64,000 nucleotides of DNA from Drosophila miranda. Its lineage: Eukaryota > Arthropoda > Insecta > Diptera > Drosophilidae. Made by a program: the position numbers and the translations under genes. Location of the stretch: contig NC_046675.1 in assembly GCF_003369915.1 (NCBI RefSeq), positions 11,098,001-11,162,000 on the forward strand, given 5' to 3'. This document shows positions 45,350 through 57,372 of the stretch, in pieces. Below the pieces are notes generated by a model that saw only the letters and a program-made list of their open reading frames with translations, was not told where the DNA came from and made no database searches. Numbering within the stretch: position 1 is the first letter of the stretch; each line of letters opens with the position of its first letter.

Positions 45350-47180
45350 TTGCTCAATTCTTTATTCCGTCGAATATTACTAGCTACATATATAGAACAT
45401 TTAGCCATGCCACATAATTTATACATTGATGAATCAATTTTCTATTTAACTGGTGTATTCTTAATACTTGCTTTTATTGCATTTTGCGTAAAAAGAGGTT
45501 TTGGCGAAATAAGTCAAACAAAAAACAAGTAGCGAAATACATAGGTCAATCAAAACAAACGAAAAAGGAAATTGCTCAATTTTGATATTCCCTTGAATAA
45601 TGCTGACTATCTAGATCTCTCAGCAATGCCCACATTGATGAATACATTTTCTACAAGATTGAATAGTTTTTAATCCTTGTTTTTATTGTATTTATTGTAA
45701 AAAAAGGTTTAAACGAAAAAGTTCAACAAAAAAAGAGTCGCTATATTGCGTGTAAGCCGTAGTATAGTCCTTTGTATACCCTATTTTGTTAGTTTTATAT
45801 GAAAGTATAAATATTGATATGAAGATAAAACGTAACTAATAAAGACCTTTTCTCAAATTGACATTTTTTAGACATATTCATGTATATGATGAGTGTTTTG
45901 TATATATATCTCGATCTTGGTACCTATTCTTGGTCCCTACAAGAAGACAATAAGCTTGAAAATATCGTTGAAATATTGAAAATAATATTAAATAATATTG
46001 AATAATATTAAAATATATTGAAAATAAATTGTTTTTGCCTGGGATGACAAACATATTCACAATCCTATAACATCTATTCCCCCAGGGTATGTGTGTATGG
46101 AATGGGACTCATTGTTGTGAACCGGTTATGACGACTAATTCTTGGTTATTCTTTCTTCCGTCGAATATTCCCAGCTATATAGATCTCTCAGTTTTGCCCA
46201 GATAATTTTGTATGATTGCTGAAACAATTTTAATCAGGATTAACTACTTTTAAGTACTTGCATGTTTTTTGTTTTGACAAAAACAAGATTTCAACAAAAA
46301 TGTTCAATAGTCGCATGCTGTGACGTCAATGTTGCTGGTATTTGCAGACTCATTTCTTGTCAACCAGAGTGTGGTTGCTTGTATACCCTATTTCATGAAT
46401 ATTATATGAAGATACTGTTTTCAACCTGCTTTCAAACGTAATTAGTAAACACCTTGTCTTAGATTGCATTTTTTTTTGTCTATTCAAGCATTTGATTAGG
46501 TGTTTGTAAATAAATCCTGATCCCAGTACCATTTCTTGGTCTCTGTAGACAGACGATGAGCTGCAAAATATCGTTTAAAACAGAAACTATCTAGTTTCTG
46601 CATTAATTAGAGACTTGAATGACACACATTTCCGCAATTTTATATCATCTATTTCCCCCAGGGTATGTGTGCATGGAATTAGCAACATGCTTGCGTATGG
46701 AGTGGGACTCACTGTTGTGAACCGGGTATTGCCAAAAATATCTCCCGTCGAATATTACAAGCTATATAGAGTTTTCAGCTTTGCCCACTTAGCTTTATCC
46801 CATCGATGAATACATTTTCTACAACTTTAACAACTTTAAATTGCTTGTAAGTATTGTATTTTGACTATATCACGGTTTAAAAATTAATGTTGCCGCAACA
46901 ATTGTGTATGGAATGAGACTCATTGTTGTCAATCGGGTAAAAGAGGTCCTTACCCGATTCAAGTTCGGTTATCGATACTATCGACTGGTTACGAGTGGTG
47001 CGCGCCAAATCTAACTTTTTTGAATGTGAGCGACAAGGATTTAAATGTTGTCAACCGTGCCATTACCGATTCAACAAATACGACGATTCCCTCAATATCT
47101 TCCGTCGAATATTAGCTATATGGAAGACAGCACCGTACTGTGCACAGATGGCGGCACAGTGCCGTGTAAAATGCATGTAA
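45350..47180 (+). repeat. Diverged tandem array, about 0.6-kb units
   Basis: Related blocks recur in the same orientation. A CGTCGAATATT-AGCTA-TATAG block lies near 45369, 46157, 46747 and 47104, with a degenerate copy near 45590. GGA-T-GGACTCATTGTTGTGAACCGG occurs near 46097 and 46700, and more diverged at 46910. A pair at 45831 and 46437 (GTAACTAATAAAGAC, GTAATTAGTAAACAC) and a pair at 45913 and 46519 (GATCTTGGTACC, GATCCCAGTACC) are both offset 606 bp. The units have diverged heavily, so the array is old. Confidence 0.7.
45407..45532 (+). CDS. Possible 41-aa single-span membrane microprotein
   Basis: The first unit of the tandem array holds an intact ORF starting MPHNLYIDESIFYLTGVFLI, continuing through a hydrophobic helix to FCVKRGFGEISQTKNK. 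It has a short acidic outside segment, one membrane span of about 18 residues, and a basic tail. This topology is typical of small fly membrane peptides. Aligned positions in the other units carry stops or lack the ATG, so only this copy could be coding. Codons are AT-rich, unlike the neighbouring genes. It may be functional, the last survivor of a decayed family, or chance. No family recognised. Confidence 0.3.
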   Translation: MPHNLYIDESIFYLTGVFLILAFIAFCVKRGFGEISQTKNK

Positions 47181-47887
47181 GACCCGTGTAGAACATGTAG
47201 AATGTATATTCCTGATCTGCATCCACAATCCGGAACGAATTTTTAAAAATATAGTGAAATTTTTGCAGAATTGGACTCAAACAATTGTAAATCAATATAA
47301 TCTCATCGAGCTGTAGTTTCTACAGCAATCGTACTTTTTTATAGTTCTCCTAGCCAGAATATCTCCGCCTAATATCCCCGTTTATTGAAGATTATATAGA
47401 GGTTTCGAAGTTAATATATATGAATTTATAGGGCCATTGAGTCTAGACCATTATGAAATTGTTGCTTCCTTTTCATCCAGTCTGTTAAAGCCTCCAAATC
47501 CACCATGCATCCTCTTTAACGACAGATATTCGTTTACTTTTGAAATATAAAAGGATAACAAACGTACATCCAAATATCATACATAATTAGTTCCATTAAA
47601 TATACATTGTTAAGGGTAGATCCGTTCCGTGCTGCTGTTGCTACTGTGCCATAGAAGAGCACATACGTTATTTAAGTAGAGACAAAATCACAAGCAATTT
47701 TCTTGAAACTTAATACTACAATTAGGAAAATCATGTGAAATCATGTTTGCGTTTTCATATCTTCACTTATATTTTTGTGTGTGCTTTTTTGTTTTTGGCA
47801 AATTAGATGCGAATGAAAGCGTTCATAATCAGTAATTTACAAATTAGGCTAATCGCTGAGCGGAGCTGTCGCTGTCGGCTATGTGGG

Positions 47888-48559
47888 CTATGTGGGCGGT
47901 TGTTGCATGTGGGGCAGCATTAATTGTGAGGGTGGTGGTGCTGGTACTGGTGCTGCTGATGGAGAAGGAAGAGGAGGTTGCTGGTACAGCAACTTGCCAT
48001 CCGAGTACCGCATCAGAGTCATCAGCTTCAGCATCCGAAGGTCCTCCTTGTTCTTGTCCTTATCCTTTTCCGAGCCGATGCTGCTTGCCGTCTGCTGGGC
48101 GCTCGGCAAGAGGCGGTGCTGATGTGGGTGCTGCTGGTGGTGGTGGTGGTGGTGGGGTCGCAGGGGATCTGCTGACTGGTCGGGTCTTTAAAATACTCAA
48201 GTCATTAACATTCTCTAAAAAGCTTTTGTTCGCTGACAATTGTTTCGTGATCTGCACATCCTTTTTCAGCTCCTCCATGTCGCGCTTGAGCTTGGCGCGT
48301 CGATTTTGGAACCAAGTGATCACCTGTTGAAGAGATCCAGTCATCAATTCCGATCGTATTTAACTGCATTACATACTCACCTGAGCATTAGAGAGACCCA
48401 GTCCGCCCGCTATCTCATCGCGATCCGCTGGCGAGAGATATTTTTGGTATAGGAATCGCTTTTCCAGCTCAAAGATCTGCTGATTGGTGAAGGCGGTTCG
48501 GGACTTGCGTTTCTTCTTTGGATTGGAGCGTGTTGCAAAGATGTTCAGCGTTGAGGGAT
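47888..48559 (-). CDS. lbl/lbe: Ladybird-type homeobox protein, 3' exons (5' part outside window or not found)
   Basis: Transcription factor of the Lbx family for muscle, heart and epidermal identity. Exon 48381-48559 encodes DPSTLNIFATRSNPKKKRKS, then RTAFTNQQIFELEKRFLYQK and YLSPADRDEIAGGLGLSNAQ. After a 57-nt intron the next exon starts at 48323 with VITWFQNRRAKLKRDMEELK, completing the homeodomain. SFLENVNDLSILK follows in the same frame, which stops at 48060. The next frame (+1) is open from just after ILK to a TAG at 47888 and looks coding: a histidine run, then SSIGSEKDKDKNKEDLRMLK and MTLMRYSDGKLLYQQPPLPS. The call therefore includes a one-base frame break near 48150-48195. The exon at 48559 begins in phase 1, so upstream exons must exist. 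I cannot separate lbl from lbe. Confidence 0.85.
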
Positions 48560-51500
48560 CTGCAATGGATCAACATTAACATCAGCATCAGCATCAGAAT
48601 GAGTTCAAAAAGGTGTGATGAGGACTGTGATGGCATCGTAAATTACGAGTATTCAGCTATCAGTCAACTTTTTATGTGCTTCACACAGCTGATCATAAAA
48701 CTGTTGCTGAATACTGGGGCTTTATGGGGCTTTTGGCTCTTCTCGCATTCGTTTAACCTTATCCCCAGACCTAACCATCGTTTTGTTGCCTAGTTTTAAT
48801 GATCGCCTTTTATAATCTCTACGCATTCGTTGGCACTTTCGATTCAATCAGTGAAAAGCCTGTACCGTGCTCGTGGTTGAAACAATTTCAAAACACAATT
48901 CGATGGAATTCATAATAGACAATAAACAATAACAAATCTGTGGTCATAAAAACCCGGGGGTTGGGATTCTCTAGCCAGATATATGAATACTTTGCCGACG
49001 CCTTTTATTGGCCCGGCCGAGTTGAATGATTTCCTCTGTGAGTGCGAGAGATGTTTTTGTAAGCGATTCGATTGGGGCTCTCGGTTTGGATTTTGATTGC
49101 CGGTATTTGTTTTTGGCATGTTTAAAGGTAATACGTCCGCTGATTGATGTTTTGGAAAGTATTCCGCGGCGGAAATCGCCTCAACTCGGTTGAACCCGAG
49201 ACCCAATCCCATTAGAAATTGTTTATTTATCGCGCGGCAATTCAATTCTGCGCCTTTCGGTGGGGTTTTTATGAATGCTCAATATTTATACGCGGGGCGA
49301 ATGATCTCTCAGCTTAAGTATCAACGGAAATGGTTGTTCTTTCCCAGTTTCGTATGTATATAGATGGGGATGGAAGGAAGTCAGTCGGACGATGGCCACG
49401 GCAGCTGTTCCTTGTATAACCCCTGCAGAGTCAAACAGGAGACAGCAGTAACTTTGTTGCTGCTAAACATGTCCGACAATTAACAATTAAGACGCCCAAA
49501 TTTGGTCCTTGCGTCTGGCAAGGACACTCCAACTCCTGGAAGGGGTTGTTTCCTTCCCTCCCGTTTTGTGTGGACCTGCGGTTGAAGTCGAAGTCCAACC
49601 CAGAGCCATTTTGACACTACCCTGATGTGTTTATTGTGAAGTTTAGATTATCTTCAGTTGTGTGCACGCCCCTTTCCAGTACTATTACTTCAGGGTTTTG
49701 GGGTTGTGCAGCTCTAGGGCCAGGAAGCACGCCACGCATATTTCCTTCCCCTACGAATGGAGCAGGAATATGAATGGATCTTCCAAAGGATCAACTGAAT
49801 GGGATGTGCGTGAGTTGTGTCATCATTTATAACTTATATGTTGAACCTCCTTTTAAAAATTCAAGTTAATAAAGCAATGAAGGATACTCGTACATATAGT
49901 ATATTTGTAGGCTTCCTAAATGAAAATGTGCATTAAATTGTTAATTATGTTTTGAGGTTCTCTTGGATAAATGTATTTCCTCAGTGAAATAATAAACCAG
50001 GTTGCAACATTTTTTCTTAGTCTTACATTCCCCAAAACTTGATCGTTATCCGAACGAAACGGATCAATCGATTTCTTTAATTAAACCGTTTAAATGAGTC
50101 GGAAATCCAATCTATATTGGCCACACATTGGCCAGGGCATAGAGGCACGCCTCTAATTAAAAGCCAAGGCATACCTTGTCGGTGCCTGATCCTAGTTTAG
50201 TGGGTGTGCTTTTGGCCATTTTCGCAGCTTTATTAATTATGATAGTTCCCCTCAGGGGCTGGACCAAGTCGGACATGGGGCTAATAGCTTAACCCACATG
50301 CAGAGCCACTGGCAGAGACCGTGGCTGTGGCTGTGGCAGCTGCCGTTGAGGCACTAACAAGTCCGAGTGGCAGGCATCCAGATGGAATTGAATAGGGACA
50401 TGTTTGCCGAAAGAATTACGACCCGAGCACCCACAAAACAAGCCAACAAACAATGTCATCAGCATAACTAATCACGGTGACAGGCGGCAGGGAGTTGACG
50501 GTGACACCAGCCAGCCAGTCCAACCACCGAGCGACAGCCAGCACAATGGTGTCCAGCGGAGCCATGGAGCTGCGGATGTCTGGCTGAGGTGAGCATATAT
50601 AGTGCCTGCCTGGCAGCGTTGCTAATTGAGACACAAACAAAATGACGTATTGTCCTTACATAAGTAGGTTGGGCTGGGGCTGGGCTTGCTTCTAATATAA
50701 AGAACTATGCACTCAAAGAAATCGATGAAGTTATCTAGGAATATCATTAAAGACTTTCCACAAGAGTTTGTAAAACTTTTGTATAGAAGTCCATCTTTTT
50801 AAGTAGTTGAGCTGATGGCTTTGAATCGTTTAATGCTTATCGAATATTAAGGAATATTTCCGTTGAGAAATCCAGCTTAATTTCTATTAACATTTATAAA
50901 TATTTAGCTTTTCACAGCGTAACAATGAGTGTGATTAGTGAATCAGTTATTGTGCCAATTGTGGGCACATCCGGTGGTTTTTGTCAGTGTATTGGTACGA
51001 CACGATATGGCGTGCCTTATCGCCGGCTGATCTGAGACCCAGACTTGTAGCAGTGCGCATGGCTAATGGTGTGGCTGGTAATTAGGCAAATTAGCTGGAC
51101 TCCCCAGCTACTGGGAGGCCCATAAATTAGCAGCAATTAATTAAATGCCCTCTGCCCAATGCTGGAGCACACAGCCCGCTCGTCCTCCTGGTCACTCTCG
51201 GTGTCCATCATCGATCTCTATTGGAAAACCATTCCCCAGAGAGTGCTACCGCAAAGTGCTTGGCTTGGCCCAGAGCTGTTATGTTAATTAAGTCGAACGG
51301 GGAGAGCGAGAAAACGATTCAATTAAAGCCAACTTCAAATCAATCAGCCGGGATCAGCCAGCGGGCAAATGGAGGAGCGCAGTGGTTGTGGTAATGGCTA
51401 ATGTCCAGGCCCTAAGCCCCTCGAGTGCAGGCATAAAAGGGAGAATAAGAGCCATAAGAACGTCATAATAAAAGCCAGCTGAGATCAAGATCTTGAGATA

Positions 51501-52254
51501 CTGGGTCTGCTGCCACCGCTGGTAGCCACCGAGATGCGTATCGCTCGGATAATGCTAATGCTAATGCCCAGAAAATATTTTAACACAAGGTGCCTGCTGT
51601 TCACACGCTCTTCAAATGCCGCACATTGCATTGGATCTCATCGGAGTCTTTGAAAGGCGAGAGCGAGCCGTGGGTACGAGTAGGTAGCCACCAGATCCAG
51701 ACCAGACGGACCAGTGCCAGTCCGGGCCAGGAGCATGACATGTGGAATGTGATTTGGGGTGCCTCGAACGGAAGACTCAATTAGAAGTTTGGACGGACTT
51801 TTGTGGGGATTTATGAGCATCAGGAATTTCACATTCACATATCCAAAGCTTCAACTGGAGTTGGAGTTGGAGTTGGGACTGTGACTGGGACTGGGAACAG
51901 GGCTGGCTAAATACCTGCCAATAGCTTTATAAGTTTGCCGCCACCACAAAATTATGACAAAGCGCTGCTGCCGACAAAGAAAAACTCTCGACCTTCGAAT
52001 GCAAAAGAGTCCCTGTCCCCAGAGGGGAAGAGTTTTGGCCATAAGCGCTAATTACATGCCCCTTGAGTCCCTGCCCTGGGACCGGGAGTGGGTTCGGGGG
52101 AAGACCACAAATTGCGTTGTCCAGAAGCTCGAAAGCGTAATCAAAAACTAATTTTAATCCTGTTTGGGGCCACAGCCACGCTGATGAGGATCAGATTAAG
52201 GCGGCTCGGCGCACTCACTCCCTCGCCGAAAATCCAGAACCCAAATGAAAACGA

Positions 52255-52290
52255 AAATGGAGAGAGAGATAGAGAGAGAGACAGACCCTC
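52255..52290. repeat. GA-rich simple repeat
   Basis: GAGAGAGATAGAGAGAGAGACAGA run. It could bind GAGA factor, but no promoter is evident nearby. Confidence 0.6.
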
Positions 52291-55200
52291 GGTGATCCGA
52301 TCCGAACGGATCAGATCTTTTTAGCGGTAGGTCCAAGTTAATTTATTCTAAATGGCTTTTTGAAATCCCCGCAACAACACAAGAAATTTACTTATGACGT
52401 TGGCAGAGACAGAGACAGAGCCCGATACAGATACAGATAGAGAGATGCTTCCCAAAAAACGTAACCACAAAATTCCAGCATAGTCCGGCTCGAATCGAGA
52501 TGATGATTCAGACCGGATCAAAGTCGATGGCGGGCCTGGACCCTGCATATTTTTCTCACTTTGGCGTGTCTGCGTGTTGTTAGCAATGAAATTGATGAGT
52601 TCGAGCAGGTTATAAAACCCGATACCTTTTGGCTACCTTTGTTTGCTGCCTCTTTTATTATTATTATTGCTGCGCTGCGCTGCGCTGCCCTGTGCTGTTT
52701 GCTGTTGCTGGAGCTACGGAAAGCCGAAATACAATAACACAAATTAATATAAGAAGATGAGACAAATTTAGCCGCCGACAAAGTGATCTCTGCGCTGCGC
52801 TGCTCTGCTCTGCTCCGCTGCCTTGAGAAAGAGATTCCCATTCCCATTGCCTGAGTGCGAAGGGGCGGGGGCGCAGCTCTCCATAACGAGAAAGTTATAA
52901 ATTTTGTTATTTTCTTTTCGATATGGATTCTGGAGCTCAGTCGACTGGTGGGGTCTTCTCTTCGGCTGCGGCCCCGGTTTCGGCTCGGTGACTGTCATTG
53001 TTGGCTGCTTGTTTACACGCTCGTAATGCGTCCCAATAACTTTTTGTATTTTGTTGTCATTTGTACCGCCCTGGAGTTGGGATGCTGCTGCCTGGCTGGG
53101 ATCCCCCCAGGTAGACAGAGTGGAGTTATTTTAATCTCAAAATGGAAGTTACTTTGGGAGATGCTGAAGTGGAAATTTTGGGACTTAATAAAATAATAAC
53201 ACAGGAGAAGATTATCTTGAAGTAGGCGACTAGGACTTGCTTCTCCTACATTAAGTGATAATTTTGGAAACTCTACAAGTTTTCTCCCTTGCTCTGGGCA
53301 TACAGAACTTTCTCTGGTACTGATCTACGCCATATTTCTCTGCCCCTTATCGTGTCCCTTTCCCCATGCGACTGCCTCAGGTGGAAACCTTAAACATTTA
53401 GCGAATTGCTTGCCACTGCCACTGCCCAGCGTAAATGTTCCGTTCATGTTGGCCCGCAGCTATTTTGATTGCGGCATTACATCTTGTAAACATTTAACAT
53501 GGCCAATAATTTCGGAGATCCTGTGCAATTTGCGGAGCCGAAGAACATGTCAACGGCCCCGGGGCTGTAATCAGAGATGTTGTCGTAGTCATCCCATTGC
53601 GGGTTAATTTCTTCATACAAGTGTACGCAGGCAGGAACTGGTCGATCGATGCCTGTGTCGGCGGCGACTTTCTTCTTCGATTTGGGAACAGCCCCCTGAC
53701 ATGCGTCCGGTGCGGACGCCAGACCCCTGGCTCGTACGAGCATAAAGGGGGTAAACCAACAAACCGTTTGCGCACAATGCTCACTCACTTTAGATGGCCC
53801 AAAAAAAAAAAAAAGATTCAGATGCAGTTCTTTAGCGTTTCGGATAGCGACTTTCACATGTAATTACACGTGAACTCTTCGACCGACCCTCGACGGTATA
53901 TTTTGATTGATTTTAATGGATGGCAAATCAATTGCAACTCCGACGCAGCGCTACAAAGCGCCGAAAACGTGGTCATCCTTAATTCAATAATGAATACGTA
54001 AAGGCCCAAGCCGGGCCGAGTTCAGCCATGCTATGGCCACACACCGATCCTCCCCCCCCTCCCATCCGCCCCAGCAGAATCTCCCCAATCCTGGGCAACC
54101 GACACATGATTCACGATCGGCTGGTCCGTTGCGCATGCGCCGCTTTGCGCTACGCAAAAGCCGAGCTGAGAAAAAAGAACGCAATGTCCGCGCGGCGGCA
54201 TCGGGTCAAAGCGTCGGCGCTCTTTGATCAACACATATAAAATACTATGGCCACGCCCTTTAAAAGGTAGATTAAACGAGATGGCGCTCGGGCAGTGGGC
54301 AAACGTATACTTAAACTTAACGTAACGTAAAGAGCAATGAAGTCAGTCAGTGTAAGAGGATGCAGACACCCCGATGGGGCCCACAGACGGAAATGGAGAG
54401 GCAGACAGAGAGCTTTTGGAGGCAAAGTCTTCGCTGCAGACTGTAGACGGTAGACGGTAGACGACTGGGATGTCTGCAAGAGGCACGTTTTGGCTGCATC
54501 CCGAGGCGCACTGGGTCTGGTCTGCAGTTCTTGAGTGGACAGTAGAACAAGGTGCACTTATCTGTATATACTCGATATTATAAGGTCTCGTTTTACGTTG
54601 TTGAGGTCTTAGTACTTTTATTTTGTAATATCAGGGGGCAAGCCCCTTGCAAAACTCGCTTCAACCCCCGGCTCACTAGCTTCACACGCTCGTGCCGGTA
54701 TGAGAAAAATATCGGGTCACGACGAAGACCGAAAACTGGCTGATATAATAGAGAAATATGCTAGTTAAAGATATTTTATTTTTTGTACTAAAGGATTTCG
54801 TGTCCCTTGGACTTCCCTGCTGACTTTGCCAGATCTTGTCCCACTGTACGGCCATCGTTTGGTCTGTGCGAAAGAATAAAAATTACCAGACATTGCAATT
54901 TGGACGGTGAGCAGCCGATGAAGCCGCTCAGGCCTCCCTCCTCCTCTGATTGCAATGCACTTGGCACTGCCCTCCCCTGCTGGACTCTACTACATCATTT
55001 TTATGTTTGCATGCCCTTTAAGCTCTCCGAATCTGGTCCGGACCTGGGCCTGCACTGGGCCTGGACTGCGCCTCGATGGGCGGCAGCATTTGGCGGCGTT
55101 GTTAAGTGAAAATCTGAGTTTGCAATCGCTAACATCAGCTAACAATGGTCATCATCATTAAAAGGCGATCAAAGGCGGCGGTTCTGAGGCTGGTCGGGGT

Positions 55201-57328
55201 CCTGTGCACTGATTGAGTGACCTTCCCCAGCTCCATCTCCATTTCCAGCTCCATATCCATCTCTACTACTGCAATGTAGGCCAAACGGAGGCTGGACCGG
55301 GCTGCGGGATGAGTTAGCTGGCTTAATGTCTTTATAAGTAGCATGTATTCTATGTTAGTGGGGGATGGGGATGGGTATGGCTATGGCATGGGCAAGAAAT
55401 ATGCGCTGTAATCAAAACCGTTTAAAAAACTACACACTAATTGAGTTAGAAGTTCGTGGGGGCTTTGAACTGGCCGGCCGATCAAAGGCACCGCCGCATT
55501 ATTGGTGGCACAACAAAGAGCGTTGACAACAGCATGCATGGTATGCATGTAAAGCCAACTGTGCCCCAAGCAGCAACTAGATGAATGGATAGATACGACT
55601 GATGCTGATGCTGATTCGATGCTGAGGCCGATGATGATGATGATGATGATCATCTTCGTGGTGATTGGATCGGTGAGCAGCGGTCCGCTGAACTTGCCCC
55701 AGAGACATTGTACGATAGTTTTGACAACTCAGCGAAACCGATGCGGCGCACCACGACAGCAAACCAGAAAGCCCCGAGAAGCGGCTTATTAATGAACACA
55801 CACACACCATAAAAAAGAATTAGTTAAAAATCAAATCAATATTTGATGGGTTTATATAAATATGAATATCTTATGGATACACACGAGTGTGTGCATCGTA
55901 TCAGAAGTGTTGAAATGAAAACGTTTTGTTCAGAAATTTATAAAAATTTAGACCAATTTATATGCAGATATTTTTAATATCTTTTTTGCGACTTCAGCCA
56001 TCGGCACTTAGATCTAAGCATTTATTTGCAGCGATAGCGGAAATATTAAAGAGGACATTTAATCACAAAATATTTCATGTTTTAAATAAATATATTTCCA
56101 TATTTAAATTAAATATTTTAATAATTTTACTATGCCATTTTTCTCTTAGTGTAACGGCATATAAAATTAAGTACTTTTAACGCAGTGTAAAGTATTTTGT
56201 TTACCATTTTTTTAATGGCTGTTTTCTGAAAATTTCGAAAGAAAGATGGGCGTTTACGAGTCACTGAATAATGAATGAATCTGCTAGTAAAAGGATATTC
56301 AGTTATTCCTAAACATAGTGCATGATTCCTTTTAGTTATGTCGCACATTAATCATTAAAATTTCTTTCAGTGGATGTGCCAACTAAGAATTACACTTACC
56401 AAACTCGTATAGCAGATATTATGACAAGCTGTCATAAATTACAAATTAATGTAATAAGGCAAGGGCAGGGACTCTAAGCTGAAGTCAGAACAAGAACCAG
56501 GATCCTCGGGGTTGCCCTCATTCAATGACTTCCTCAACATCAGCTCTGAGACCAGACCAGAACCAGGACCAGGGGCAATCAGCAATCTAAGGCGCTGCAG
56601 GTAGCTGCAGTGCTCTCAGGGTCGTGCGATCGATCGTGGCGATCTCGATCTGGGATTCGATCTCGATGCTCATCGATTGTCTGTGGCTATGGTTCTGGGT
56701 CGGTCGGTCGATGGTCGGTGTATCTTCAGGTGCCAGCATTGCCACCGCATTGACTTGCCTACCTTACACCTCGGAGAAGCGAAGATCAAAGACGGCGGTG
56801 CCGACTTAATAACATAAATTAATCTTCTCATTGTTGGGCCCAGGGAAAGAAAGGGCATACAGTAATAGAGAGCGAGAGAGAGAGAGTGAGAGGGGGTGCA
56901 CATGCGTGCCAAAAACTGTTGCAAGAACAACACGCTATGCTAATCCGTCCGTGGCCTAACCAGGCTCTGTTAACGCAAAAACCTAAAACGGCATTTAATT
57001 CGGACCTGGCACCGATTTGATTTCATTCATTATTTTGACCAACGATAGAGCGGGGCTCTGGAGAAGGCCTGCCTCGAGCAGAGCAAATCAGTTGCCAAAG
57101 ATGATGTTGGTGTTGTTGTTCCTAACATGAGATCAAAGTAAACATGCCGCCGGCTAATACGGCCAAAAGGAGATGGCAGACAACGCTGGTTATAGAGGGG
57201 GAGAAGATGACGGAGCCGTAGCCGTAGCTGGAGACGTGGCAAATATGTAGACGACGATTTTGATCGAGCGACGATGACGACGAAAAGCAAGGCAGCCACG
57301 GCATTAAGTATTTGAAATGACTTTCCGG

Positions 57329-57372
57329 CAAGGGGCAGGGGCAGGGGCAGGGGCAGGGGCAGGGGCAGGGGC
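57329..57372. repeat. GGGGCA hexanucleotide tandem repeat
   Basis: About seven uninterrupted GGGGCA units, followed by GGGGCATGGGCC. Runs of four guanines at 6-nt spacing are a G-quadruplex-forming pattern on the plus strand. Confidence 0.9.
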
